Shown here piece after piece: positions 1-7,356 of a stretch of DNA of 57,378 bases. Each line of letters starts with the position of its first letter. Position 1 is the stretch's first letter. The notes beneath the pieces were generated by a model, which was given only the letters and a program-made list of their open reading frames with translations, was not told the origin of the DNA and searched no databases. The DNA comes from a virus, in the IMG/VR virus record IMGVR_UViG_3300047200_000271, positions 1-57,378 of that record. The stretch is one strand, 5' to 3'. A program made the position numbers and the translations under genes.

Positions 1-65
1 GGGCAGCATTTCCGGTTACACCCGGCCACGGACCCACAGCTTTTCACCGGTTGCAGGTCTTCGCC

Positions 66-134
66 CTGCCCTCCCATTCATCCGCTCGCTTCGCTCGCGG
101 ATGGTCACACAACACACGCAGGTAACATATGCCA
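66..134 (-). promoter_or_regulatory. Outward-facing promoter-like element with hairpin (copy A)
   Basis: This stretch holds an inverted repeat CATCCGCTCGC/GCGAGCGGATG (about 79-102), a CA-rich spacer and the heptamer GCAGGTA at 118-124. On the minus strand a -10-like TATGTT (129-124) precedes TACCTGC. A second copy of the same composite lies at 3241-3307. If the genome is circular, transcription from here would cross position 1 and enter the minus-strand operon that starts at 57344. The first 65 bases hold nothing else I recognise. The promoter role is inferred from motif resemblance only. Confidence 0.45.
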
Positions 135-147
135 TAAATGACAAACA

Positions 148-176
148 AAAACGCCACCCGTATTGGATGGCGTTTT
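148..176. terminator. Bidirectional intrinsic terminator
   Basis: A stem AAAACGCCA/TGGCGTTTT extends by further pairs (one wobble) around a short loop and is flanked by T-rich sequence on the minus-strand exit side. It lies just downstream of the leftward gene ending at 186, so it would end that three-gene transcript before the outward promoter at 66-134. Confidence 0.75.
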
Positions 177-185
177 GGATTTGGG

Positions 186-902
186 TTATCGACCTACTTC
201 CAGTTTACATTTGCATTCTGGACACTGGAGCCACCATGTGTGCGCGTTGGATGCTATCTTCAGGTTCTCGTCGGTGAAGGTCGATGCGCTCGAATATTCT
301 CCATCTAGATACCAATGATATGCATCATCGGTTGTTAGGTAGTGTCTATTCTTGCAATACAGGGTGGCATTGGCGTAAGACCACATGTCATCCGTTGCCT
401 CCGCGATTACATACTCGCCGTATCCGCCACGGACATCGCATCCTTGGTGCACCGCTATGGCATAGTAGTCACCACATAGATTTGGGATGTCAATCGAAAG
501 GTACGTAACGTCCTGTGTCAACAAGGTTTGGCTGTTGCAAGTATTCCCACTCTTTTCACGGTCGATATCCGCACCGATAGAGTCTAGGTATGCAACGAGG
601 CATTTGTACCAGTCGTTTTCTGTATTGCGCTTGGAACGTGAGAATGCCATCAGTTTAGTAGTGTGCTCTCGATCAAAGTCAAACCCGTGATACATCCAGT
701 CAGCCACGTTGCGGGATACCTCAAAGTGTGTCGGACGTACCTCCAAACTGTAGTCCCAACCCGTTAGCTGTTCATCGGTCTTGATGGCATTACGCTCGTG
801 GTGTCTGCCGTATGCACCGCCAGAGTCTAGGAAGTGCCGACCCGTATCCTGCTTGAGGAGACGGGCGATGATTCTACGTTGCCATTCAGCGTTACTTCGC
901 AT
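186..902 (-). CDS. Hypothetical protein with C-terminal Cys cluster
   Basis: This 238-residue protein is not recognised. It is rich in Trp, Tyr and Asp and ends in a CPECKC cluster that could be half of a zinc ribbon. It is the last gene of a three-gene leftward operon and overlaps the end of the preceding gene by 11 nt. I placed the start at the ATG at 902, which has a GTGGAG stretch about 10 nt upstream. The frame stays open to a TTG at 935, but nothing like a ribosome binding site precedes that. The downstream terminator at 148-176 supports it as the operon end. Accessory early gene; function unknown. Confidence 0.6.
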   Translation of the reverse strand: MRSNAEWQRRIIARLLKQDTGRHFLDSGGAYGRHHERNAIKTDEQLTGWDYSLEVRPTHFEVSRNVADWMYHGFDFDREHTTKLMAFSRSKRNTENDWYKCLVAYLDSIGADIDREKSGNTCNSQTLLTQDVTYLSIDIPNLCGDYYAIAVHQGCDVRGGYGEYVIAEATDDMWSYANATLYCKNRHYLTTDDAYHWYLDGEYSSASTFTDENLKIASNAHTWWLQCPECKCKLEVGR

Positions 903-1140
903 TGATTGTAAACTCCACTTCACCTGCATCTTCAAAGATGGTTACATCTACCTTGCCAGACAGGATGCCGTGCACGACAGTTTCATCCATCATCGGGTGT
1001 TCCCACGACATGATGAGGTTCACGAATTTCTGCTTGTCTGCTTTCTTTCGGCTGGTCTTGTAGCCGTGTTGCGCGTACCGGAATATCCCCGGCGCATGGA
1101 TCATCGGATTACTTGTTAGCCGCACAGATACACTATTCAC
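892..1140 (-). CDS. Small hypothetical protein, GTG start
   Basis: This 82-residue protein is not recognised. It has a basic middle segment (about residues 20-40) and a beta-type C-terminal end (VDVTIFEDAGEVEFTI). The start is a GTG at 1140, chosen because GAGGAG sits 7 nt upstream. It overlaps the preceding gene by 8 nt and the following one by 11 nt, which is typical of translationally coupled phage genes. Function unknown. Confidence 0.6.
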   Translation of the reverse strand: MNSVSVRLTSNPMIHAPGIFRYAQHGYKTSRKKADKQKFVNLIMSWEHPMMDETVVHGILSGKVDVTIFEDAGEVEFTINAK

Positions 1141-1369
1141 TTTCAGTCTCCTCTACTTCCCAATGCCAGCCGTCTGGCATAGTCACAACCAATTCTCTGT
1201 CACCGATGGCGATAGGGAATATTGTCTTGGCAATATTCTCTGCTGTCATGTCATTGATGCCCCATGTGGTGCGAAGCATCACGATTGTTGATTCGAGGTC
1301 CCGTTGGGAACCAATGTCCCGCAACCATTCGGATGGCGGGACCTGTCCACATTGCAAACCTAACGTCAT
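1133..1369 (-). CDS. Small hypothetical protein, first gene of leftward operon
   Basis: This 78-residue acidic protein is not recognised. Its ATG at 1369 follows a strong AAAGGAG ribosome binding site. It is the first gene of the leftward operon (1369 to 186) and lies directly downstream of a promoter candidate at 1393-1422. The C-terminal half (DRELVVTMPDGWHWEVEE) looks like a beta hairpin. The divergent arrangement with the plus-strand early genes suggests an early accessory role. Confidence 0.6.
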   Translation of the reverse strand: MTLGLQCGQVPPSEWLRDIGSQRDLESTIVMLRTTWGINDMTAENIAKTIFPIAIGDRELVVTMPDGWHWEVEETESE

Positions 1370-1392
1370 ACTAGTAACTCCTTTAGAATGCG

Positions 1393-1422
1393 ATTGTACA
1401 TATAGTCCATTGAAGTATGCAA
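1393..1422 (-). promoter_or_regulatory. Sigma70-type promoter for the leftward operon
   Basis: On the minus strand, TTGCAT (1422-1417) and TACAAT (1398-1393) are separated by 18 nt. They sit about 24 nt upstream of the ATG at 1369, with a strong ribosome binding site between. Both hexamers match the consensus at most positions. Confidence 0.55.
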
Positions 1423-1536
1423 GTTTATGTATGCCTAAGCTGGCAGCATCATGATAGACCCAAAGTCAAGCCGTGCTAGGAAGTCCAGGAATATGATGCA
1501 CCCAAGATCGGATCTGCTACCCGCAGCTGGATTCTC

Positions 1537-1565
1537 TTGCGGATCTATGCCGGTTTGTGTATATT
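1537..1565 (+). promoter_or_regulatory. Sigma70-type promoter for the early plus-strand genes
   Basis: TTGCGG (1537-1542) and TATATT (1560-1565) have a 17-nt spacer. The predicted transcript would start near 1572 and run into the small gene at 1655 and those after it. The rest of the 1370-1654 gap holds the divergent promoter and a short AC repeat, and nothing else I recognise. Confidence 0.55.
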
Positions 1566-1614
1566 GATGTCACGTTCGTGCTCGCACGGGCGATGGTACG
1601 AAAGGTTACTAGTG

Positions 1615-1630
1615 ACACACACACACACAC
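1615..1630. repeat. (AC)8 microsatellite
   Basis: Eight uninterrupted AC dinucleotides lie in the leader between the early promoter at 1537-1565 and the start codon at 1655. Runs like this are prone to slippage, so length could vary between genomes. No function is claimed. Confidence 0.8.
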
Positions 1631-1654
1631 GCCGTCTAAGATATGTGAGGAATC

Positions 1655-1735
1655 ATGGATAACCCATTCCCCACACTCCTAGTGTTCTTTGGATTTGCAT
1701 TGTTCATCGAGTTTTTGAAAAGGAAAAGTAAATGA
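1655..1735 (+). CDS. 26-residue single-span membrane peptide
   Basis: This very short gene encodes a peptide beginning MDNPFPTLLVFFGF, with one hydrophobic segment (about residues 5-20) followed by a basic tail ending KRKSK, which suggests an inner-membrane peptide with its C-terminus in the cytoplasm. The ATG follows GTGAGG by a few bases. The stop TGA overlaps the next ATG in an ATGA junction, which supports it as a real, coupled gene and first in the early operon. Function unknown. Tiny membrane peptides are common in early phage operons. Confidence 0.6.
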   Translation: MDNPFPTLLVFFGFALFIEFLKRKSK

Positions 1736-2352
1736 TTAGTAAAGCAACCATGTGGGATAAAGACCTACAGCTTACAAAAGCAATATCATGCGATTGGGAA
1801 GAAGATCATGGGAACAATATATCCATGATGGTCCAATCGTTTGAAGGTGATGTAGACATTACGCATTGGAATCATAATAAACTTACACAAGCCATCGCGG
1901 ATGGCAAAATCAAGTGGGGCAATGCAGAGTCTGTCATCGAATGGTACAGGTACAACGACATCTTGGTTGAATTGCCATGCCTTCACAAACATCAGGTTAT
2001 TGTTGGCAATATTGGGACAGTACGATCAACGTACATGTACAACACCGCTGAAGTCGCGTTTGAATCCTATACCAGCGAGCATCTAGAGGGACGTGGCAAG
2101 GGTGAGCCGGTTACATGGATGTATGACGGAGAGATAGTCAAGGAATACAACCCTATGGGTTTTGCAGGGAAGCTTGCATCCATGCTGAACGATTCATCCT
2201 TTGACGAAGAACCAACCATCATGGTTACCGTCACACTCAGAGATGGGTCCAAGATTGTCGCGACACCATACATTGCTATGATTGCTGATGTAACCTACCC
2301 TCACATTACAATCCTTGCAGACGAAGTAGGACGCGGTGACGAAGATGCATAG
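1732..2352 (+). CDS. Hypothetical early protein
   Basis: This 206-residue acidic protein is not recognised. No signal peptide or membrane segment is visible. The C-terminal third (TIMVTVTLRDGSKIVATPYIAMIADVTY) reads as beta strands. It begins at an ATG overlapping the stop of the small membrane peptide upstream and is followed by a coupled gene at 2345. Its place directly after the early promoter suggests early expression, possibly in takeover of the host, but nothing in the sequence shows a mechanism. Confidence 0.65.
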   Translation: MISKATMWDKDLQLTKAISCDWEEDHGNNISMMVQSFEGDVDITHWNHNKLTQAIADGKIKWGNAESVIEWYRYNDILVELPCLHKHQVIVGNIGTVRSTYMYNTAEVAFESYTSEHLEGRGKGEPVTWMYDGEIVKEYNPMGFAGKLASMLNDSSFDEEPTIMVTVTLRDGSKIVATPYIAMIADVTYPHITILADEVGRGDEDA

Positions 2353-2827
2353 TATCTACAGCAATAGACTTGCCATATCTGGGACCAAGGAAGATGTTTC
2401 CGTATGGCTGAAGGAAAACACCGATGTAACCATCGGGTTCCCATACATCGAGCTTGATATGAGCGTCTCATGCCATATCCCTGATGACGAGTTGTGGGAA
2501 GACGCGATTGGTGCTTGTTATCGTGGTACAGATGACGTGCTTGAAATTAAAGATGACGGCCAGACGGCTGTTATCTACTTTGAGACCGGTGACAACATCC
2601 CTCTGGTCTACGATCATGATGCAGATACCATCTGGGTCAAACGTGGGTGGTTGAAGGAGGTAGCGGCGAAGTATCCACATCTATCATTCGGTCTGAACGC
2701 CCATTCCTACGATGATGACTACGTGATTGAAATGGAGTGGGCAAACGGTGAGCTTACGTCTGGTTCCGCCAGATGCGGCGCGTCAGACACCCTGACCGAT
2801 GATGACCGATTTATATTGGGAGATTAG
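2345..2827 (+). CDS. Hypothetical protein, weakly Api92/DUF1281-like
   Basis: This protein has 160 residues from the ATG at 2345. A GTG at 2336 is an alternative start with a closer AGGAC. The opening (NRLAISGTKEDVSVWLKE) and the later segment with FGLNAHSYDDDYVIEMEW resemble in style the ferredoxin-like Api92/DUF1281 phage proteins, but I would not rely on that. It overlaps the upstream gene by 8 nt and is strongly acidic, like its neighbours. Function unknown. Confidence 0.6.
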   Translation: MHSIYSNRLAISGTKEDVSVWLKENTDVTIGFPYIELDMSVSCHIPDDELWEDAIGACYRGTDDVLEIKDDGQTAVIYFETGDNIPLVYDHDADTIWVKRGWLKEVAAKYPHLSFGLNAHSYDDDYVIEMEWANGELTSGSARCGASDTLTDDDRFILGD

Positions 2828-2829
2828 AC

Positions 2830-3174
2830 ATGAAAGTAACAGCAGTGGAGATTAGCGCAGATGACATGGAAAACATTGTCTGCGCCGCATTCGAGGGGGG
2901 CATCAATTATTGGTGCTCCTCCGCCGATGGTATGCATACTCAAGCAGAAAACTATTGCCCAGATGGCTGGGCATACAGCATCCATGTGAAGGATGAGTGT
3001 GCAGACGAAGATGACATCAAGCCAGCTACGCTGGACGCAGAGACATTGCAGAAAGGCATCATGATCTGCCTCGAAAAGTATCCTTGGCATGTTGACCTAA
3101 CTGGAGACTTTGACGCAGAGAATGCCGATTCCATCGTGCAATGTGCGATATTCGGAGACATAACCTTCGGTTAG
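2830..3174 (+). CDS. Hypothetical protein of the EGGxNYW phage type
   Basis: This 114-residue acidic protein contains the segment CAAFEGGINYWC near residue 18. That pattern recurs in small uncharacterised phage proteins, usually followed by a ligand-like Cys/Trp segment. The ATG follows GGGAGATTAGAC, a good ribosome binding site, and starts 2 nt after the preceding stop. It is the last gene before a strong terminator at 3194-3227, so it closes the first early operon. Function unknown. Confidence 0.65.
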   Translation: MKVTAVEISADDMENIVCAAFEGGINYWCSSADGMHTQAENYCPDGWAYSIHVKDECADEDDIKPATLDAETLQKGIMICLEKYPWHVDLTGDFDAENADSIVQCAIFGDITFG

Positions 3175-3193
3175 AGCTCCAAGCTGAACACTT

Positions 3194-3227
3194 ACACCCG
3201 CTACCTGATCGGTGGCGGGTGTTTTTT
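3194..3227 (+). terminator. Strong intrinsic terminator
   Basis: A 12-bp stem ACACCCGCTACC/GGTGGCGGGTGT (one G-T wobble) with a 5-nt loop is followed by six T residues. It begins 19 nt after the stop codon at 3174 and separates the 1655-3174 transcript from the genes starting at 3400. Confidence 0.9.
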
Positions 3228-3240
3228 GTGCCAACATTCG

Positions 3241-3307
3241 CTGCCCTTACAGCTCATGTTCATCCGCTCGCGGATGTGCACACACCCCACGCAGGTATGT
3301 TATGCAT
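3241..3307. promoter_or_regulatory. Intergenic element with hairpin and GCAGGTA box (copy B)
   Basis: This is the second copy of the element at 66-134. It has CTGCCC, the inverted repeat CATCCGCTCG/CGGATG, a CA-rich spacer and GCAGGTA at 3291-3297, followed by TATG. Another TACCTGC occurs at 3336-3342, before a TACAAT. The gap 3175-3399 therefore holds the terminator, this element and probably the promoter for the gene at 3400. Which strand it fires on is unclear. Confidence 0.5.
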
Positions 3308-3399
3308 CATATGGGGAATCCACACACTGTTTAGATACCTGCTGGGTTATGGGATACAATCGACACGTTGGATTGGTATTTAATTTTAAGAGGTAATTA

Positions 3400-3816
3400 T
3401 TGAACACACTAGTGATTGCACAAAAGATCGTTGATGCATGGGCTGCTGACGCAGATCCACAGCTGAAGGGTGGCTGGAGTCAGGTTGAGGTCCGCCTTGG
3501 TAAACGTGGTGATAAACCAATGGGTATTGTCATATGGCCATCATGGAGACTTGACGTTGTATCCTTCCTTATCCCAGACACACTGCCTGAATGTTTTAAA
3601 GACATCGAAACCTGTGACATGACGTTTGAGGCAAAGGATGGCACGATTATAACGAAGACACACGCAGCTGACAAAACATACGATTTTGATAATCTCCCAC
3701 ACGCTGTAGCCTGTATGGTAGTAGATGAATTCCTATCAGGGACATGGACACCACCATGGCAGTGTGGTTATTGCAGAGATCGTAAGCAAGGCATTGTGAA
3801 ACCTAACTGGTGGTAA
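3400..3816 (+). CDS. Hypothetical protein, TTG start
   Basis: This 138-residue protein is not recognised. The TTG start at 3400 is chosen because AAGAGG lies 8 nt upstream and no ATG occurs nearby in frame. The C-terminus carries WQCGYCRDRKQG, a single CxxC pair. It is the first gene after the 3175-3399 regulatory gap, and its stop codon directly abuts the next ATG. Function unknown. Confidence 0.6.
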   Translation: MNTLVIAQKIVDAWAADADPQLKGGWSQVEVRLGKRGDKPMGIVIWPSWRLDVVSFLIPDTLPECFKDIETCDMTFEAKDGTIITKTHAADKTYDFDNLPHAVACMVVDEFLSGTWTPPWQCGYCRDRKQGIVKPNWW

Positions 3817-4335
3817 ATGTTTTACTGTTGTCGTATGCCAGGTAGGACTAAATGGTTTAAGAAAAAGATAGATGCTGAGATAGAGCTACGTCTTATGCTT
3901 CTTACCATGAGAGATAAAAAAGCAAGCGGTAATGTTCTTGTGTATACGTGCAAAAGGATGTTTGAAACCCTTGATGAGTTAGTAGCTTTCCTAAATGGGA
4001 AACACACTATGAAGCTCATTAAGGGATATGCACATTCCGATGGAACTATTGTAAATCGCTTGAACACAAATGATAAGTTTAGTGTGCGTAATGCGTGGTT
4101 TTTTCCAGAAATACATCCATCATCAAAACATGCATCGTGGGTTTATTTCATCGATAATAACCTTGATGTGAAAGAGCTCGTTGCTAGAGCTCCTGACCCA
4201 AAAGCATTACACATTGCGTTCAAGTTAGCTGGAATTACAACAGATCAAGATGGCGTTCAGATGAACGCGGCCATTGCTAAGTACGTATGGAATTACACAC
4301 ACAATATAATGGTTGAAGGAAGTGATTCGTTCTGA
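3817..4335 (+). CDS. Hypothetical basic protein
   Basis: This 172-residue protein starts with an ATG immediately after the previous stop. The N-terminus is basic (RTKWFKKKIDAEIELRL) and the rest mixed, with no recognisable motif or membrane span. The segment FETLDELVAFLNGKH appears amphipathic. A structured gap (4336-4423) follows, so it probably ends a transcript. Function unknown. Confidence 0.6.
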   Translation: MFYCCRMPGRTKWFKKKIDAEIELRLMLLTMRDKKASGNVLVYTCKRMFETLDELVAFLNGKHTMKLIKGYAHSDGTIVNRLNTNDKFSVRNAWFFPEIHPSSKHASWVYFIDNNLDVKELVARAPDPKALHIAFKLAGITTDQDGVQMNAAIAKYVWNYTHNIMVEGSDSF

Positions 4336-4337
4336 TA

Positions 4338-4397
4338 TTCTACGGTCGTAGAAAACACAGGGCCCCACGATACGAGGTTGTATATCGTAAGACCCTG
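4338..4397 (+). other. Structured intergenic region (two hairpins)
   Basis: A perfect hairpin TTCTACG-GT-CGTAGAA spans 4338-4353. It is followed by a larger fold in which CAGGG (4358-4362) can pair with CCCTG (4393-4397) around an inner ACGATAC/GTATATCGT stem. There is no T-run, so this is not a classical terminator. It could be an attenuator, a processing site or a small RNA. The next start (4424) has TATAAA 7 nt upstream. Confidence 0.4.
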
Positions 4398-4423
4398 CCA
4401 ATAGGAGACGTATAAAGTCTATC

Positions 4424-4822
4424 ATGTTAGAAGCTGAGCTCCAGAATCACGTACGTCAATCATTAGCATTGCTGGGTTACACGATCGTTGAGATAGGTAA
4501 ATCTAGGGGTAAGACCAAGTGTAATAAATGTGGCTCATATAGTCACGCAACTGGATGGCAAGGTAACACCGTTGGTGCACCTGATATCTACATTCATGCA
4601 CCATGGTGGGCCAGTTGTGCAGTTGGGATAGAACTAAAGACAAAGAAGGGGACTGTAAGAAAACAGCAACAAAACCTTGCTGATCAAGGCATGACATCAA
4701 TATGTCGTAGTTTGAGTGACGTTTTGGACGTTGTGATTTTGTTTGAGAACAACTTATCGCATTTCGCCCAGGCGGAGAAAGTTAGTAAGTTTAAAGAGGT
4801 TAATAAGCATGTTTGTATTTGA
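4424..4822 (+). CDS. VRR-NUC domain nuclease
   Basis: This is a small (132-residue) stand-alone VRR-NUC endonuclease of the PD-(D/E)XK superfamily, a phage type thought to act on branched or replication-intermediate DNA. The core is visible: GAPD at residues 51-54, IELKTKKG at 69-76 with Glu70 and Lys72, and QQQ at 81-83. A CNKC pair (residues 33-36) lies before the core. The ribosome binding site is poor (AGGAGA about 16 nt away), but TATAAA lies 7 nt before the ATG, so a leaderless start is possible. It heads a recombination-type cluster with the annealing and Gam-like genes. Confidence 0.8.
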   Translation: MLEAELQNHVRQSLALLGYTIVEIGKSRGKTKCNKCGSYSHATGWQGNTVGAPDIYIHAPWWASCAVGIELKTKKGTVRKQQQNLADQGMTSICRSLSDVLDVVILFENNLSHFAQAEKVSKFKEVNKHVCI

Positions 4823-5477
4823 TAGGGACGATTGGCAATTCATCGTTCAAAAGAATAGTTTAGATACGGTCTGGTATGCATCCCATCCAGATGACGAAGT
4901 AGATTCGATTAGTACCGTGATGGCAAATATTGCTGGTGAAAACTACTTGATTGTTGCTGACTCAGAAGAAGAGCTTAGCACCCAAGTTGTCATGAAGAAC
5001 AACGAACCATACGTTGCAAAACAAATGACATGGCACACTGTCGGTTCAATGTTTAGGTTTATCTTTTACAAAGACAAGCCAAGATTCTTTGCGGGAGGAC
5101 GAGACTTCCGTGCTAACAGTATCCTTACTTGCCCCGGCGGTGAACTTGTACCAGACATCTACTCGTTCATTGCTATTGGACAAAACGAAGATGGCACATA
5201 CGTTATGCATAACAATGCGGTAGTTGCTGAAACAAATCCGTATGACTTACTTGCTGTGATTGACCAACTTAAACTTAATTACAAAGTAGAGAACATTATC
5301 TCTATGCCATTGATGCAAGCAGCTCCAATGTTTGAAAGACTATGGCACGATGATCGTGTACACGAAATGGGCGAACGCCTTGTCTTTGACCCTAAGTGTA
5401 TTGACATGGTGTTTGGTGAGAGTGACCCAGAAGATATGGAAGAACGTTTGCTTAGGAAGTTGAAGGAATTGAAATGA
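4809..5477 (+). CDS. Hypothetical protein in recombination cluster
   Basis: This 222-residue protein starts at the ATG at 4809, preceded by AAAGAGG, and overlaps the nuclease gene by 14 nt. No known domain is evident. The C-terminus is charged (EDMEERLLRKLKELK) and probably helical. Its stop overlaps the next start (ATGA). Position between the nuclease and the annealing protein suggests a DNA-metabolism role, which is only a context inference. Confidence 0.65.
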   Translation: MFVFDRDDWQFIVQKNSLDTVWYASHPDDEVDSISTVMANIAGENYLIVADSEEELSTQVVMKNNEPYVAKQMTWHTVGSMFRFIFYKDKPRFFAGGRDFRANSILTCPGGELVPDIYSFIAIGQNEDGTYVMHNNAVVAETNPYDLLAVIDQLKLNYKVENIISMPLMQAAPMFERLWHDDRVHEMGERLVFDPKCIDMVFGESDPEDMEERLLRKLKELK

Positions 5478-6094
5478 GAATCGAAGACCACTTAGTTAAA
5501 ATGAAAGGGGGCAAGCTTTATGCCCCCGTGTATGTTCGCATCGCATTGTTTCGTGAAGACCATCCCGTTTCTGACGGATGGGGTATTACAGCAGAGGTCA
5601 TTGAGACCGATGAAGTATCGTGTTTGGCACGAGCTTGCATAACTGACCCTCAAGGTCGAGTTGTCGCAACCGGACACAAACGTGAACATCGTGCTCATTT
5701 TCCTGATTTTGAGGAGAAGTCACTTACTGGTGCGGTAGGCCGTGCACTCCTCTTTGCTGGATACGGTACGCAGTATGCATTGGATGAACTTGACGAAGGC
5801 GAGCGCATTGTGGATGCACCTATCCCTAGCGTAATTAACGCATCAGCAGTAGTCAAGGCTAAAGGGGCAGGGCCAGATCCCAAGGAAGAGTTCAAGACTC
5901 ACCTCGAAAGACTCATTCCAGGCATGAAACCTAGTGACATGAAGCTTACTTTCTACGGCCTCATGGGTGAAGGTACTGCATTCTCGAATGAGAACTTCTC
6001 GATTGCTAACTCACTGTTACGCATGATGCAAACACCTGACGCACTTGAGCAGTACATGGTCAAGGCAGCTGAAGGGGTAAAGACCATTGACTAA
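5474..6094 (+). CDS. Putative ssDNA-annealing recombination protein
   Basis: This 206-residue protein carries the segment EEKSLTGAVGRALLFAGYGTQ near residues 84-104. This matches the conserved EKAxTxAIGRALxxxGYGT pattern of Rad52/Erf-type and related phage single-strand annealing or binding proteins, which pair complementary strands during phage recombination. The N-terminal half is beta-rich, and the C-terminal half (after about residue 130) is variable. It lies between a nuclease-cluster gene and a Gam-like gene, typical for such proteins. The subfamily cannot be fixed by eye. Confidence 0.55.
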   Translation: MRIEDHLVKMKGGKLYAPVYVRIALFREDHPVSDGWGITAEVIETDEVSCLARACITDPQGRVVATGHKREHRAHFPDFEEKSLTGAVGRALLFAGYGTQYALDELDEGERIVDAPIPSVINASAVVKAKGAGPDPKEEFKTHLERLIPGMKPSDMKLTFYGLMGEGTAFSNENFSIANSLLRMMQTPDALEQYMVKAAEGVKTID

Positions 6095-6683
6095 CGACAT
6101 TGAATGGGTTGAAATCCCAGACGAAGAAGGTGTCATTCATCTATATCACCCGGAAACGGGTGAGTATGCTGGACCTAAGAGTAAGTGGTTGAACCCTGAT
6201 ATTCAGGGTGAGGAGGATGCGCTCGCTGTACTCAGGGCTATCGCTGAGACACGATCAAGAGCTACCGCTATCAAGGCTCGCTACGACCTGTTGCTTCGGC
6301 AGCAGGAACGCGAGCTCAAGCGCACAACCAGCAAGGAACAGTGGTTGATGACAACGTACGAAAACCAACTTGGTCGGTACGCTGAATCAGCATTGCCACG
6401 TAAAGCAGATGGAACCTACCGCATCAAGACGCTCAGTCTTCCGTGGGGTGACATCGCTGTACGTGACAGCAAGGCCAAACTGTCAGTTGACTCTGAAGAA
6501 GCAGCTGTATTCTGGGCACGAGAACATTGTCCCGGCGCAGTCAAGGTGAAGGAGTCAGTACTCGTTAGCCTTATCCCTGAAGCAGTCAAACAGGAGATGC
6601 TGGACTGGCCAGGATTAGCTATCCTGCACGGCTTGTCTGTCACTCCTGCTGAGACCAAGTACGTCATTAAGACTGTCGATTAA
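6087..6683 (+). CDS. Gam-like host-nuclease inhibitor / DNA-end binding protein
   Basis: This 198-residue protein resembles Mu Gam-type proteins, which bind DNA ends and block exonuclease attack. It has a helical N-terminal region (about residues 40-95, rich in Arg, Glu and Gln) followed by a beta region with TLSLPWGDIAVRDSKAKLSVD and a C-terminal VKxSVLxSLIPEAVKQ. The start is a TTG at 6087 with AAGGGG about 10 nt upstream, overlapping the annealing gene by 8 nt. The pairing with an annealing protein and VRR-NUC supports a recombination and protection role. Confidence 0.7.
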   Translation: MTNDIEWVEIPDEEGVIHLYHPETGEYAGPKSKWLNPDIQGEEDALAVLRAIAETRSRATAIKARYDLLLRQQERELKRTTSKEQWLMTTYENQLGRYAESALPRKADGTYRIKTLSLPWGDIAVRDSKAKLSVDSEEAAVFWAREHCPGAVKVKESVLVSLIPEAVKQEMLDWPGLAILHGLSVTPAETKYVIKTVD

Positions 6684-6814
6684 TGCCTGCAATACTTGTT
6701 GGCATAGCCATATTCGTTGGCATTCTGATCCTGATCCCGGTGTTTATCATCGGGGTTTTGGCAGATGGAATCAACCGATGGTACGAGGAAAGTAGAGAGA
6801 TGGACAATGACTGA
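6683..6814 (+). CDS. 43-residue single-span membrane protein
   Basis: This short gene encodes MPAILVGIAIFVGILIL and continues hydrophobic to about residue 27, then a polar tail rich in Glu, Arg and Asp. This looks like one transmembrane helix. The start overlaps the previous stop (TAATG) and the end overlaps the next start by 8 nt, so the coupling supports it as real. Function unknown. Confidence 0.6.
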   Translation: MPAILVGIAIFVGILILIPVFIIGVLADGINRWYEESREMDND

Positions 6815-7352
6815 AGAAGTTGTACACATTGGCTCTATGCCATCTTCGGTCCGCATATCGGATGTTGGGGTCACGTTCACTGAAGAGATTGCATTCCAAG
6901 ATTGGTCACGTCTCATGGAGACATTGTCTCGCATGGAGACCGCATTTCAATTCGCTATTGGTGATGCACTGGTCTACGGGCAAACTGCATACGGTGAGAA
7001 GTATAGCCAAGCTATGGATGCTACAGGACATTCGTATCAGGCACTGGCGAACTACTGCTGGGTCAGCAAGTCAGTTCCCATCGATGTCCGACAATCAGGA
7101 TTGAGTTGGACACATCACAGGATTGTGGCTAAGCTTCCTCCGGATGAACAGCAATCAATGCTTACGGCATCGATCCATAACGAATGGACTATCGATCAAT
7201 TGTCTGAGGTTATACGGGGTAAACCCGTCGAGCCAAGGGTGATAGAAACAATCAAGGTCCCTACAGGGATGTCTCCATCTGATGCAGAGAAGATACTGAA
7301 GACAGCACAGAAGTGCACCAAGGAACTATGCGACACTTGTCCATATAGGTAA
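6807..7352 (+). CDS. KorB/ParB-like DNA-binding protein
   Basis: This protein has 181 residues from the ATG at 6807. An upstream in-frame ATG at 6765 is less likely because it would overlap the membrane-protein gene much further. The middle contains a helical segment with GQTAYGEKYSQAMDATGHS and LSWTHHRIVAKLPPDEQ, a pattern of ParB/KorB-like helix-turn-helix proteins found in phages and plasmids. The C-terminus has CTKELCDTC, a possible metal site. It directly precedes the replication initiator, so a role in replication or its control is plausible. Confidence 0.55.
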   Translation: MTEEVVHIGSMPSSVRISDVGVTFTEEIAFQDWSRLMETLSRMETAFQFAIGDALVYGQTAYGEKYSQAMDATGHSYQALANYCWVSKSVPIDVRQSGLSWTHHRIVAKLPPDEQQSMLTASIHNEWTIDQLSEVIRGKPVEPRVIETIKVPTGMSPSDAEKILKTAQKCTKELCDTCPYR

Positions 7353-7356
7353 TCAA

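Noticed and set aside
1-70. tRNA-like GGGCAG...CTGCCC pairing at the left end
   Set aside because: There are no D, anticodon or T arm sequences of the right lengths.
1615-1630. AC microsatellite as a phase-variation switch
   Set aside because: It lies in a leader outside any coding frame and between the promoter and start, and nothing shows it affects expression.
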